Source: Thiobacillaceae bacterium (GTDB lineage Bacteria; Pseudomonadota; Gammaproteobacteria; Burkholderiales; Thiobacillaceae). Taken from it: 13,354 bases of DNA. The notes under the pieces were generated by a model. That model did not search any database and had not been told where the DNA came from. It saw nothing but the letters and a program-made list of their open reading frames with translations. Below are positions 6,619 through 13,354 of the stretch, piece after piece (position 1 is the first letter of the stretch; each line of letters starts with the position of its first letter). The stretch lies in contig JAAPAA010000104.1 in the NCBI GenBank assembly GCA_012274165.1, positions 1-13,354 on the forward strand, read 5' to 3'. The position numbers were made by a program, and so were the translations under genes.

Positions 6619-7289
6619 GCTTGCCCGAGTGGCGCGTGTTCGCCGATGCCGACGCGCTGGTAGATGCGTTAAGTGCTGCGCTGTGTGCTGAAGCGGAATC
6701 GGCCATCGCTGCGCGGGGCGCGTTTCACCTGGTGCTGGCGGGCGGCACCACGCCCCTCGCGCTGTATCGCGCGCTGGCCAGGCAGCAGGCGGGCGATGCG
6801 CGCTGGCATGTCTGGTACGGCGATGAACGCTGTTTGCCGGTGGCTCATCCCGAGCGCAACAGCGTGGCGATCGAAGCAGCCTGGCTGGCTGCTTCGCACA
6901 TCCCGCCGGAAAACCGCCGGCCGATTCCGGCTGAACAGGGCTCGCAGGACGCCACGACCGTATACGCCAGGTGGCTGGCCGGCGTGGCGGATTTCGATGT
7001 GGTGCTGCTCGGCATGGGCGAGGATGGCCACACTGCCAGCATCTTCCCCAGTCATGATTGGAACGGCGCAGACGTGCTGGCCGTTCACGATGCACCGAAG
7101 CCGCCGTCCGAACGCGTCAGCCTGTCAGCCGCACGCTTGAACCGGAGCCAGCATGTGTGGTTTGTGATCACGGGTCCGGGTAAACGCGAAGCGCTCACGC
7201 GCTGGAAAAACGGTGAGCCTTTGCCCGTGTCGGCGATCCACGGCAAGCGGCAAACTGCGGCCTGGCTGGACCGGGCGGCAGCTGGCTGA
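6615..7289 (+). CDS. pgl: 6-phosphogluconolactonase
   Basis: Pgl hydrolyses 6-phospho-D-glucono-1,5-lactone to 6-phosphogluconate, linking Zwf to Gnd. The 224-residue protein has the phosphate-binding LAGGTTPLALYRAL (41-54) and GDERCLPVAHPERNS (69-83). It also has the signature LLGMGEDGHTASIFP (131-145), which includes the catalytic-region histidine. It resembles the DevB/SOL type rather than the beta-propeller YbhE type. The GTG start sits inside the zwf stop in a 4-base overlap, with no separate ribosome site needed. It is the last gene of the operon; a strong bidirectional terminator begins 67 bases after its stop. No Entner-Doudoroff genes follow. Confidence 0.96.
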   Translation: MSLPEWRVFADADALVDALSAALCAEAESAIAARGAFHLVLAGGTTPLALYRALARQQAGDARWHVWYGDERCLPVAHPERNSVAIEAAWLAASHIPPENRRPIPAEQGSQDATTVYARWLAGVADFDVVLLGMGEDGHTASIFPSHDWNGADVLAVHDAPKPPSERVSLSAARLNRSQHVWFVITGPGKREALTRWKNGEPLPVSAIHGKRQTAAWLDRAAAG

Positions 7290-7355
7290 AAGCTGAGTCG
7301 ATAACGGTCTAAAAAGTCAGCTTCAACATTACAGTCTCGGCCAAAATGGCTCTCC

Positions 7356-7404
7356 CATCCGCAATAAAAAAGGCAACCCATGGTTGCCTTTTTTATTGCG
7401 GATG
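7356..7404. terminator. Bidirectional rho-independent terminator between convergent genes
   Basis: A perfect 23-bp inverted repeat with a 3-base loop (CAT, 7379-7381) lies between the ends of pgl and the convergent SEC-C gene. Its core is GGCAACC/GGTTGCC, flanked by six A on the left and six T on the right, so either strand yields a GC-rich hairpin followed by a U-run. The pairing continues outward through CATCCGCAAT on the left. Position, symmetry and both tracts make this a clear two-way terminator. Confidence 0.92.
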
Positions 7405-7427
7405 CAATCAGACCAGTCTGTTCAAGC

Positions 7428-8219
7428 TCAATGCACGGTGTCGTCCGCACCGCAGCATTTTTTGTATTTCTTGCCGCTGCCACACGGGCAGGGGTCGTTG
7501 CGGCCGGGTTCGGGGTCTTTGTGGATCGGCGCGTGCGGGACGAAGCCGCGGTCGAGCCAGAATTCGCGCAGGTCGTAGGCACCCCAGATGGCGCTGGCGA
7601 CGTGTTCGTCGCGGTTGAGCTTGCGCTCTGCGGGCGTCCAGTCGGCTTCCGGCGTGATCAGCGCATAGAACGGGTCGAGGCAGGCGTCGACAAAGGTCTC
7701 GTCCTTGCTGTCTTCCGGCAGCGACCAGTCGTCTTCCCAGTGTTCGACCACGATCAGGAAACCGGCTGCCCATAATTGACCGTAGGCGGGCATGTCTTGC
7801 CGGACTTCATCGGCTTCTTTCCTGGGTAGTTCGCTCAGCAGGCCTTCCCAGTCCATGATCAGCGGCGCCAGCGCTTTGGGGTCGGCCAGGTTTTCCACCG
7901 GAGCGGCCAGCGCACGCTTGATTTCGTTCCAGCGGCGGTTGAAGCAGTCCATGAACAGCTTCTGCTCCTCCGCGTCCTTGAATACGTTCATGCCGCCCTC
8001 GCCCAGCAGCACCGGGAAGTATTCGTCCGGCGTGACGGGGCGCGGCGCAACCAGCAGCGCGGTGACAAAGCCGTCGATGCCTTCGAGCGAAAGCGGAAGA
8101 TCGGCACGCTCGGACACGTCGTGGATGAGGTCGCTGTAGGCGGCCAGTTCGTCGTCGGACAGCGGCTTGTTGGAAATGGCGGGCATAAGCGCTTTCGTGG
8201 CAGCGGGGCGGGATGGCAT
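7428..8219 (-). CDS. YecA/UPF0149-type protein with C-terminal SEC-C motif
   Basis: The 263-residue protein combines an alpha-helical YecA/UPF0149-like body with a SEC-C metal-binding tail. The body shows LSLEGIDGFVTALLVAPRPVTPDEYFPVLLG (about residues 43-73) and a Trp-rich AAGFLIVVEHWEDDW segment (151-165), both typical of the family. The tail GRNDPCPCGSGKKYKKCCG (239-257) has the C-x-C…C-C pattern that binds zinc in the SecA C-terminus. Function is not established for the family; binding to ribosomes, nucleic acid or SecB-like partners has been suggested for related tails. The start is uncertain: ATG at 8219 gives the longest form, while ATG at 8186 removes eleven residues of low interest. 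Neither has a good ribosome site. No membrane segment or signal peptide is present. Confidence 0.88.
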   Translation of the reverse strand: MPSRPAATKALMPAISNKPLSDDELAAYSDLIHDVSERADLPLSLEGIDGFVTALLVAPRPVTPDEYFPVLLGEGGMNVFKDAEEQKLFMDCFNRRWNEIKRALAAPVENLADPKALAPLIMDWEGLLSELPRKEADEVRQDMPAYGQLWAAGFLIVVEHWEDDWSLPEDSKDETFVDACLDPFYALITPEADWTPAERKLNRDEHVASAIWGAYDLREFWLDRGFVPHAPIHKDPEPGRNDPCPCGSGKKYKKCCGADDTVH

Positions 8220-8222
8220 CGC

Positions 8223-8246
8223 GTAAAATTCGCCTATGAATTTTAC
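8223..8246. promoter_or_regulatory. AT-rich dyad spanning the permease start codon
   Basis: GTAAAATTC (8223-8231) and GAATTTTAC (8238-8246) form a perfect 9-bp inverted repeat around a 6-base spacer, GCCTAT. The permease ATG begins in the spacer (8236). The dyad lies between two divergent genes and is very AT-rich for this region. Each arm carries TAAAAT, five of six matches to a -10 hexamer, one per direction. It is a plausible operator or divergent promoter; no good -35 hexamer is visible. I do not recognise the regulator. Confidence 0.45.
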
Positions 8247-8916
8247 CGCGCCGGCCTTGTTTGCATCCGTGCTTCCAGAATCATTTCATCTGGTCGGCTG
8301 GCTGGGGCTGGTGTTTCTGGGCTGGCGCTGGCTGATGACGGGCGACTGGCGGCGACTGGCCGACCCGCAGCGCCTGAACCTGTTTCTCGGCGCCACGGTG
8401 GTGGTGCTGGCGCTGTGGCAGATACGCAGCGGCGTGAAGCCGGGCTTGTCGTTTCATTTGTACGGCATAGCGGCGCTGGCGCTGATGTTCGGCTTCTGGC
8501 GCGCCACTTTTGCCGGGGTGTTGATCCTGTTGGCGAACGCGGTATTCGGGCGCGGCAGTTGGGGCGCGCTCGGCGTGGATACGCTGTTGACTGCGGCGCT
8601 GCCCGCCGCAGTGAGTTGGGGCGTTTTCCGTCTGCTGGAGCGTTACCTGCCGGATCATTTTTTCATTTATGTGCTGGGTAACGGTTTTCTCGGCGCGGTG
8701 CTGTCGGTAGTGGCGATCGGGCTTGCCACCACGGCGTTGATGGCGCTGGGCGGCGTGTATCCGCTCGATTACCTGCTCAGCTATTACACGCCGTATGCCA
8801 TGCTGATCAGTTGGGGCGAGGCGTTTACAACGGGCATGGCGGTCACCGTGATGGCGGTCTACCGGCCGGCCTGGCTGGAAAGCTTTGATGACGCGCGGTA
8901 TATCCAGAACAAGTAA
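8236..8916 (+). CDS. CbiM-like energy-coupling factor permease family membrane protein
   Basis: This 226-residue hydrophobic protein has about six to seven membrane segments (roughly 17-33, 48-62, 73-101, 113-131, 141-172 and 180-209). It resembles a betaproteobacterial family annotated as energy-coupling factor ABC transporter permease, related to CbiM/NikM metal substrate-binding components. Supporting segments are GVKPGLSFHLYGIAALALMFG (66-86), LPDHFFIYVLGNGFLG (138-153) and the conserved end EAFTTGMAVTVMAVYRPAW with FDDARY. The N-terminal MHIPDG metal-binding motif of CbiM is absent. H74 may correspond to the internal metal-ligand histidine, and H141 is a further candidate. No ATPase, T-component or CbiN gene is nearby. 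The ATG has no visible ribosome site and lies in an inverted repeat, so initiation may be leaderless or regulated; GTG at 8272 is an alternative. Confidence 0.8.
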   Translation: MNFTAPALFASVLPESFHLVGWLGLVFLGWRWLMTGDWRRLADPQRLNLFLGATVVVLALWQIRSGVKPGLSFHLYGIAALALMFGFWRATFAGVLILLANAVFGRGSWGALGVDTLLTAALPAAVSWGVFRLLERYLPDHFFIYVLGNGFLGAVLSVVAIGLATTALMALGGVYPLDYLLSYYTPYAMLISWGEAFTTGMAVTVMAVYRPAWLESFDDARYIQNK

Positions 8917-8926
8917 ACCTTTTTTT

Positions 8927-8988
8927 GTCCGCGAAGGTCGCGAAGGAAAACCATGGGGTTTTCTTCGCGCACTTCGCGGATCGTTTTT
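8927..8988 (+). terminator. Long imperfect hairpin with T-run, permease to hrpA
   Basis: Bases 8928-8952 pair with 8957-8980 around an ATGG loop. There are 9 bp, then two mismatches, then 7 bp, a one-base bulge and 6 bp. Five T follow at 8984-8988. This would work as an intrinsic terminator for the permease gene. Both arms are made of 9-nt repeats: CGCGAAGG occurs at 8930 and 8939, and CTTCGCG at 8963 and 8972. Because hrpA starts within 7-19 bases of the T-run, the structure may instead lie in the hrpA leader. Confidence 0.6.
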
Positions 8989-8994
8989 GAATGA

Positions 8995-11900
8995 TTGAGT
9001 CACGCCTTGCTTATCCATTATCCAGATCTACCCGTTAGCGCCCGCCGCGACGACATCCTCGCCGCGCTGCAAAAGAACCGGGTACTGATCCTGTGCGGCG
9101 AAACCGGCTCGGGCAAGACCACGCAGATTCCCAAGATGTGCATGGAGGCAGGCGTGCGCCCGGGCAAGCTGATCGGCTGCACCCAGCCGCGCCGCATAGC
9201 CGCGCGCGCAGTGGCGACCCGCATCGCGCAGGAACTAGGCGGCGAGCTGGGCGGCGTGGTCGGCTACAAGGTGCGCTTCACCGACAAGGTGCGCCACGAC
9301 ACCGCGATCAAGGTGATGACCGACGGCATCCTGCTGGCCGAAAGCCAGGGCGATCCGATGCTGTCGCGCTACGACACCATCATCATCGACGAGGCGCACG
9401 AGCGCAGCCTCAACATCGATTTCCTGCTGGGCTATCTGAAGACGCTGGTGGAGAAGCGCAACGACCTGCGGCTGGTGATCACCTCAGCGACCATCGACGC
9501 CGAGCGCTTTTCCAAACATTTCAACGACGCGCCAGTGATCGAGGTGTCAGGGCGAACCTACCCGGTGGAAGTCCGCTGGCGGCCGATCGAGCGCGAAGAG
9601 TCTGCTACGCCGGCCAAGGGCGAGCGCGAGAAGAAAGACAAGGACGCCCCCGATCAGATCGCCGCCATCCTCGACGCCACCGACGAACTGGCGCGCCTCG
9701 GCTCCGGCGACATCCTGGTGTTTCTGCCGGGCGAGCGCGAGATCCGCGACACCGCCGAGGCGTTGCGCAAGCACCACCCGCCCGGCACCGAAATCCTGCC
9801 ACTGTTTTCGCGGTTGTCGGTGGCCGAGCAGGACGCGATTTTCAAGCCATCCAACCAGTCGCGGCGCATCGTGCTGGCGACCAACGTGGCGGAGACCTCG
9901 CTCACGGTGCCGGGCATCCGCTACGTAATCGATCCGGGCACCGCGCGGGTCAAGCGCTATTCGGCGCGCAACAAGGTCGAGCAGCTGCTGATCGAAAAGG
10001 TCTCGCAGGCGTCGGCCAACCAGCGCGCCGGGCGCTGCGGCCGGGTGGCGGCCGGCGTGTGCATCCGCCTGTACGACGAAGCCGATTTCGGCAATCGTCC
10101 GCGCTTTACCGATCCCGAGTTGCTGCGCTCCTCGCTGGCCGGCGTCATCCTGCGCATGAAGACGCTGGGGCTGGGCGACGTGGTGGGCTTTCCCTTCATC
10201 GACCCGCCGAGCACGCGGCTGGTGAGCGATGGTTATCAGCTGCTGGCCGAACTGCACGCGCTGGACGAACAGGGGCGGCTTACCGAGATCGGCAAGAAGC
10301 TCGGCAAGCTGCCGCTCGATCCGCGCATTGCCCGCATGCTGCTGGCGGCGGAACAGCAGCGCTGCGTCAACGAGGTGTTGATCATCGCCAGCGCGCTGTC
10401 GGTGCAGGATCCGCGCGATCGCCCGATGGAGCGCGCACAGGCGGCGGACGAAAAGCACAAGCTGTTCGCCGACGAACGCTCCGACTTCATGGGCTGGCTG
10501 AAGCTGTGGCGCTGGTACGAAGAACAGGTCAAGCACAAGAAAACCAATCGCCAGCTGCAAATCCTGTTGCAGGATCATTTCCTGTCGCCGCGACGGATGC
10601 GCGAATGGCGCGACATTCATGGCCAGTTGCATGCGCAGGTGAGCGAACTCGGACTGCGCGAGAACGAAAAAGATGCCGGCTACGACACCATTCATCAGGC
10701 GCTGCTGACCGGCCTGCTCGGCAACATCGGCTTCAAGTCGGACGACGTCAAGGCGCGCGCCAAGCCGGGTGAGGGCGCGGGCCGCGCCCGGCCCGGCGAA
10801 GGCAATTACCAGGGCGCACGCGGCATCAAGCTGTCGATCCATCCCGGTTCGGCGCTGGCGAAAAAAGGCCCGAAGTGGGTGATGGCGGCCGAGCTGACCG
10901 ACACCGGGCGGCTGCTCGCGCGCACCGTTGCCGAGGTGCGGCCGGAATGGATCGAGGCGGCCGGCCAGCATCTGCTGACGCGCATGTTCATCGAGCCGCA
11001 CTGGGAAAAGGAGGGCGCGCGCGTGGTGGCGTTCGAACGCGTCAGCCTGTACGGCATCACGCTGGTGGCACGGCGCAAGATTCACTACGGCAGCATCGAT
11101 CCCGAGCTGTCGCGCGAGCTGTTCATTCGCGGCGCGCTGGTGGCGGGCGAATACGACACGCAGGCGAAATGGCTGGCGCATAACCGCGCGCTGGTTCAGG
11201 AAATCGAAGACCTCGAACACAAGGCGCGCAAGTCGGGCGTGTGGCTGGACGAGGAGCGCATCTTCCGCGTGTTCGACGCGCGCATTCCCGCCGGCATTCA
11301 CAACGGCGCGGCGTTCGAAAAATGGCGGCAGCAAGCCGAGGCCACGAATCCGAAAATCATGTTCCTGCAGCGCGAGGACATCCTCGGCGAAGGACTGGGC
11401 GCAGATCACAATCTGTTCCCCGAAACCATGCTGGTCGATGGCGTGGCGTGCAAGCTCAAATACCGCTTCGAGCCCGGCCACGCGCTCGACGGCGTGACGC
11501 TGCAGCTGCCGCTGTACCTGCTCAACCGCATCGAGGCGGCGCAGGCGGACTGGCTGGTGCCCGGCCTCATCCGCGAAAAGCTCACCGCACTGCTGAAACT
11601 GCTGCCGAAAGACAAGCGCCGTCCGCTGATTCCCCTGCCCGATGCGGTGACGGCGTTTCTGGGCGTTGCGCAGCCGGGCGAGCAGATTTTGACCGTCGCG
11701 CTGGCGGCATACATACGCAAGAAGACGGGCACCGACATCCACCCCGACGACTGGTCGGGCGAGTTTTCGCCGCACCTGAAAATGAATTTCAGCGTGATCG
11801 ACGACAGCGGGCAGGAACTCGCCAGCGGGCGCGATCTCGCCGCCTTGCGCCAGCAGTTGGGTGGCGCGGCGCGCATCACCTACGGCGGTGGCGCGGAGGA

Positions 11901-12777
11901 TAGCGAGTTCGAGCGCACCGGACTGGTGGAATGGAGTTTTGGCGATCTGCCGGAGCAGGTGAAATTCAAGCGCGGCGGACGCGAACTGACGGGTTACCCC
12001 GCGCTGGTCGATGCGGGCGAAAGCGTCGATCTGCGTCTGCTCGATACCGCCGACGCAGCTGCAAGCGAAACCCGGCGCGGGGTGGTGCGGCTGTTGCGCA
12101 TCGCACTGGTCGCCCAGTTCAAGCAGCTCGATAAGGACCTGGCGCACGAAACCGCGCTGGCGCTTAAATTCCGCAACTTTGGCAGCGCTGAACAGTTGCG
12201 CGAGGCCTTGATCAATGCGATCGCCACCCGCGCGCTGCTGGGCGACGACGACACGCCGCGCAAGCAGAAGGAATTCGACAAGCAAAAGGAGCGCGCCAAG
12301 CCCAAGGTCGCGGTCGTCAAGCAGGCCCTATTGCGTGACGTGGCGGAGATTCTCGACCTGCATGCGCAGGTGGCGGCGCGCCTGAATGCCAAGCCGCAGT
12401 TTACTGCTGCGATGCGCGATGAAACGTCGCATCTGGCCGCGCTGGTTCCGCCTGATTTCATCACCGCCACCGCATGGGCGCACCTGCGCGACCTGCCGCG
12501 TTACCTGCGCGGCATACTCAAGAGGCTGGAGAAATTACCCGCCTCCGAAGTGCGCGATTCGCGTGGCATGGCCAGCGTGCTGACGCTGCAAAACAAGTAT
12601 CTGGCGCGGCGGGCGCAGGTGCGGGGCGAGCTGCCGGCGGTGCTGGACGACTTCCGCTGGCAACTGGAGGAATTGCGGATTTCGCTGTTCGCGCAGGAAC
12701 TGAAAACGCCGTCTCCCGTATCGGCCAAGCGCCTCGACAAACTGTGGGACGAACTTGCCAGACAACCCTTGAGTTGA
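8995..12777 (+). CDS. hrpA: ATP-dependent RNA helicase HrpA (DEAH box)
   Basis: HrpA is a 3'-5' DEAH-box RNA helicase; E. coli HrpA acts in mRNA processing and translation-related RNA remodelling. The 1260 residues are close to the usual 1300. Helicase motifs are in order: Walker A GETGSGKTT (35-43), motif Ia TQPRRIAA, DEAH (132-135), SAT (164-166), the LATNVAETSLTVPGI block (294-308) and motif VI QRAGRCGR (343-350). A charged insert, EESATPAKGEREKKDKD, follows the first RecA domain (201-217). The winged-helix and ratchet HA2 region follows (about 400-500), then an OB-fold and the long HrpA-specific DUF3418 tail. An in-frame TGA precedes the start. TTG at 8995 or TTG at 9007 are the only sensible starts, because the first in-frame ATG comes after Walker A. 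Neither has a strong ribosome site. Confidence 0.97.
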   Translation: MSHALLIHYPDLPVSARRDDILAALQKNRVLILCGETGSGKTTQIPKMCMEAGVRPGKLIGCTQPRRIAARAVATRIAQELGGELGGVVGYKVRFTDKVRHDTAIKVMTDGILLAESQGDPMLSRYDTIIIDEAHERSLNIDFLLGYLKTLVEKRNDLRLVITSATIDAERFSKHFNDAPVIEVSGRTYPVEVRWRPIEREESATPAKGEREKKDKDAPDQIAAILDATDELARLGSGDILVFLPGEREIRDTAEALRKHHPPGTEILPLFSRLSVAEQDAIFKPSNQSRRIVLATNVAETSLTVPGIRYVIDPGTARVKRYSARNKVEQLLIEKVSQASANQRAGRCGRVAAGVCIRLYDEADFGNRPRFTDPELLRSSLAGVILRMKTLGLGDVVGFPFIDPPSTRLVSDGYQLLAELHALDEQGRLTEIGKKLGKLPLDPRIARMLLAAEQQRCVNEVLIIASALSVQDPRDRPMERAQAADEKHKLFADERSDFMGWLKLWRWYEEQVKHKKTNRQLQILLQDHFLSPRRMREWRDIHGQLHAQVSELGLRENEKDAGYDTIHQALLTGLLGNIGFKSDDVKARAKPGEGAGRARPGEGNYQGARGIKLSIHPGSALAKKGPKWVMAAELTDTGRLLARTVAEVRPEWIEAAGQHLLTRMFIEPHWEKEGARVVAFERVSLYGITLVARRKIHYGSIDPELSRELFIRGALVAGEYDTQAKWLAHNRALVQEIEDLEHKARKSGVWLDEERIFRVFDARIPAGIHNGAAFEKWRQQAEATNPKIMFLQREDILGEGLGADHNLFPETMLVDGVACKLKYRFEPGHALDGVTLQLPLYLLNRIEAAQADWLVPGLIREKLTALLKLLPKDKRRPLIPLPDAVTAFLGVAQPGEQILTVALAAYIRKKTGTDIHPDDWSGEFSPHLKMNFSVIDDSGQELASGRDLAALRQQLGGAARITYGGGAEDSEFERTGLVEWSFGDLPEQVKFKRGGRELTGYPALVDAGESVDLRLLDTADAAASETRRGVVRLLRIALVAQFKQLDKDLAHETALALKFRNFGSAEQLREALINAIATRALLGDDDTPRKQKEFDKQKERAKPKVAVVKQALLRDVAEILDLHAQVAARLNAKPQFTAAMRDETSHLAALVPPDFITATAWAHLRDLPRYLRGILKRLEKLPASEVRDSRGMASVLTLQNKYLARRAQVRGELPAVLDDFRWQLEELRISLFAQELKTPSPVSAKRLDKLWDELARQPLS

Positions 12778-12790
12778 TTAGTGTGTAGCC

Positions 12791-13354
12791 ATGCGTGAGC
12801 GTGTATTCAATCTGCCGAATGTCATCACCCTGCTGCGGCTGGCTGCGGTGCCGGTGGTGGCGTGGCTGATCCTGCAGCAGCGCTGGGAGGCCGCGTGCTG
12901 GCTATTTCTGGCGGCGGCCGTATCGGACGGCATCGACGGCATGCTGGCGCGCTGGCTCAACCAGATGACACAGATTGGCGCTGCGCTCGATAGCGTCGCC
13001 GACAAGGCGCTGGGCGTGGTGACCCTGGTGTTGCTGACGCAGGCGGGGGCGATTCCGCTGTGGGTGACGCTGGCGATTCTGCTGCGCGACAGCATCATCG
13101 TGCTGGGCGCATTGAGCTATCGGGGGATGGCGGGGCATCTGGAAATCCACCCAACCTGGCTTGGCAAGACGCATATGTTTGCCGAGTTCGCCTTGCTGGC
13201 GCTGGTGCTCGCAGACTTGGCCCAGATACTGAAACTGGATGAATGGCTGACTGCGTTGTTCGCGAGCGTATTCGTCATCGCCGTGGTGTCCGGCGTGCAA
13301 TACGTCTGGATCTGGGGCGCCAAAGCGCACCGTGAGCGCGTCGCCACACGCCTC
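12791..13354 (+). CDS. CDP-alcohol phosphatidyltransferase family protein (PgsA-like), open at window end
   Basis: From the ATG at 12791 the frame is open through all 188 codons to the right edge, so the stop lies outside; relatives are around 190 residues, so little is missing. The defining motif of the family is complete: DGIDGMLARWLNQMTQIGAALDSVAD matches D-x2-DG-x2-AR-x8-G-x3-D-x3-D, whose aspartates bind the metal and the CDP-linked substrate. The N-terminal NLPNVITLLRL amphipathic segment and about six hydrophobic helices fit an inner-membrane enzyme. The closest well-known relative is PgsA (phosphatidylglycerophosphate synthase), but cardiolipin or other alcohol acceptors cannot be excluded, so I give no symbol. 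It starts 13 bases after hrpA with no clear ribosome site, suggesting co-transcription. Confidence 0.88.
   Translation, partial: MRERVFNLPNVITLLRLAAVPVVAWLILQQRWEAACWLFLAAAVSDGIDGMLARWLNQMTQIGAALDSVADKALGVVTLVLLTQAGAIPLWVTLAILLRDSIIVLGALSYRGMAGHLEIHPTWLGKTHMFAEFALLALVLADLAQILKLDEWLTALFASVFVIAVVSGVQYVWIWGAKAHRERVATRL

Noticed and set aside
7290..7323. AAGCTGA/TCAGCTT inverted repeat just after pgl as a first terminator.
   Set aside because: The stem is 7 bp with a 20-base loop and no following T-run. The strong terminator at 7356-7404 explains the end of the operon.
9547..12285. A 912-codon open frame on the minus strand.
   Set aside because: It lies entirely antisense to hrpA, whose helicase motifs are intact. 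The translation is rich in Arg, His, Gln and Ala, as expected for a codon shadow in GC-rich DNA, and shows no recognisable domain.
1..13354. Search for CRISPR arrays, insertion sequences, toxin-antitoxin or defence genes.
   Set aside because: No regularly spaced repeats, transposase motifs, terminal inverted repeats with target duplications, or defence-type domains were seen. The gene content is ordinary chromosomal.

Overview
The window is a gene-dense, GC-rich piece of chromosome. The set of genes (thiS-thiG-trmB, a gnd-zwf-pgl operon with a short-form 6-phosphogluconate dehydrogenase, a long HrpA helicase with the DUF3418 tail, a DUF1631 protein, an orphan CbiM-like permease) points to a betaproteobacterium, possibly a Nitrosomonadales or Thiobacillus-like lineage. 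That placement is inferred from recollection of protein families, not from a search. I see no phage, transposon, CRISPR, plasmid or defence genes. No stretch longer than about 140 bases lacks a gene.

Layout, left to right. Positions 1-1466 (minus) hold the first 488 codons of a DUF1631-family protein whose 3' end lies outside the window. Upstream of it on the same strand is a tRNA-Gly(CCC) gene with encoded CCA (1529-1602). From 1699 the plus strand carries thiS, thiG and trmB, then a MarC-family membrane protein (to 4093). A 132-base intergenic region follows, with a candidate sigma-54 (-24/-12) promoter and several inverted repeats. After it comes a tightly overlapping gnd-zwf-pgl operon (4226-7289), which encodes the whole oxidative branch of the pentose phosphate pathway. 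A perfect 23-bp bidirectional terminator (7356-7404) separates this operon from a convergent YecA/UPF0149-type protein with a SEC-C zinc-binding tail (7428-8219, minus). Divergent from that is a CbiM-like, energy-coupling-factor-type membrane protein (8236-8916). A long hairpin built from 9-nt repeats lies between it and hrpA (8995-12777). The window closes inside a CDP-alcohol phosphatidyltransferase gene (12791 to the end).

How the genes work together. ThiS and ThiG make the thiazole half of thiamin; trmB (tRNA m7G46) is a tightly packed passenger. Zwf, Pgl and Gnd convert glucose-6-phosphate to ribulose-5-phosphate with two reductions of NAD(P)+. No edd or eda is linked, so this locus by itself indicates the oxidative pentose phosphate route rather than Entner-Doudoroff. 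The remaining genes look like unrelated housekeeping or poorly characterised genes.

I did not find a clear new multi-gene system. The points most worth a second look are regulatory: the sigma-54-like promoter before gnd, the AT-rich dyad across the permease start codon, the hairpin in front of the helicase gene, and the CbiM-like permease that lacks both the usual metal-binding N-terminus and its partner genes.
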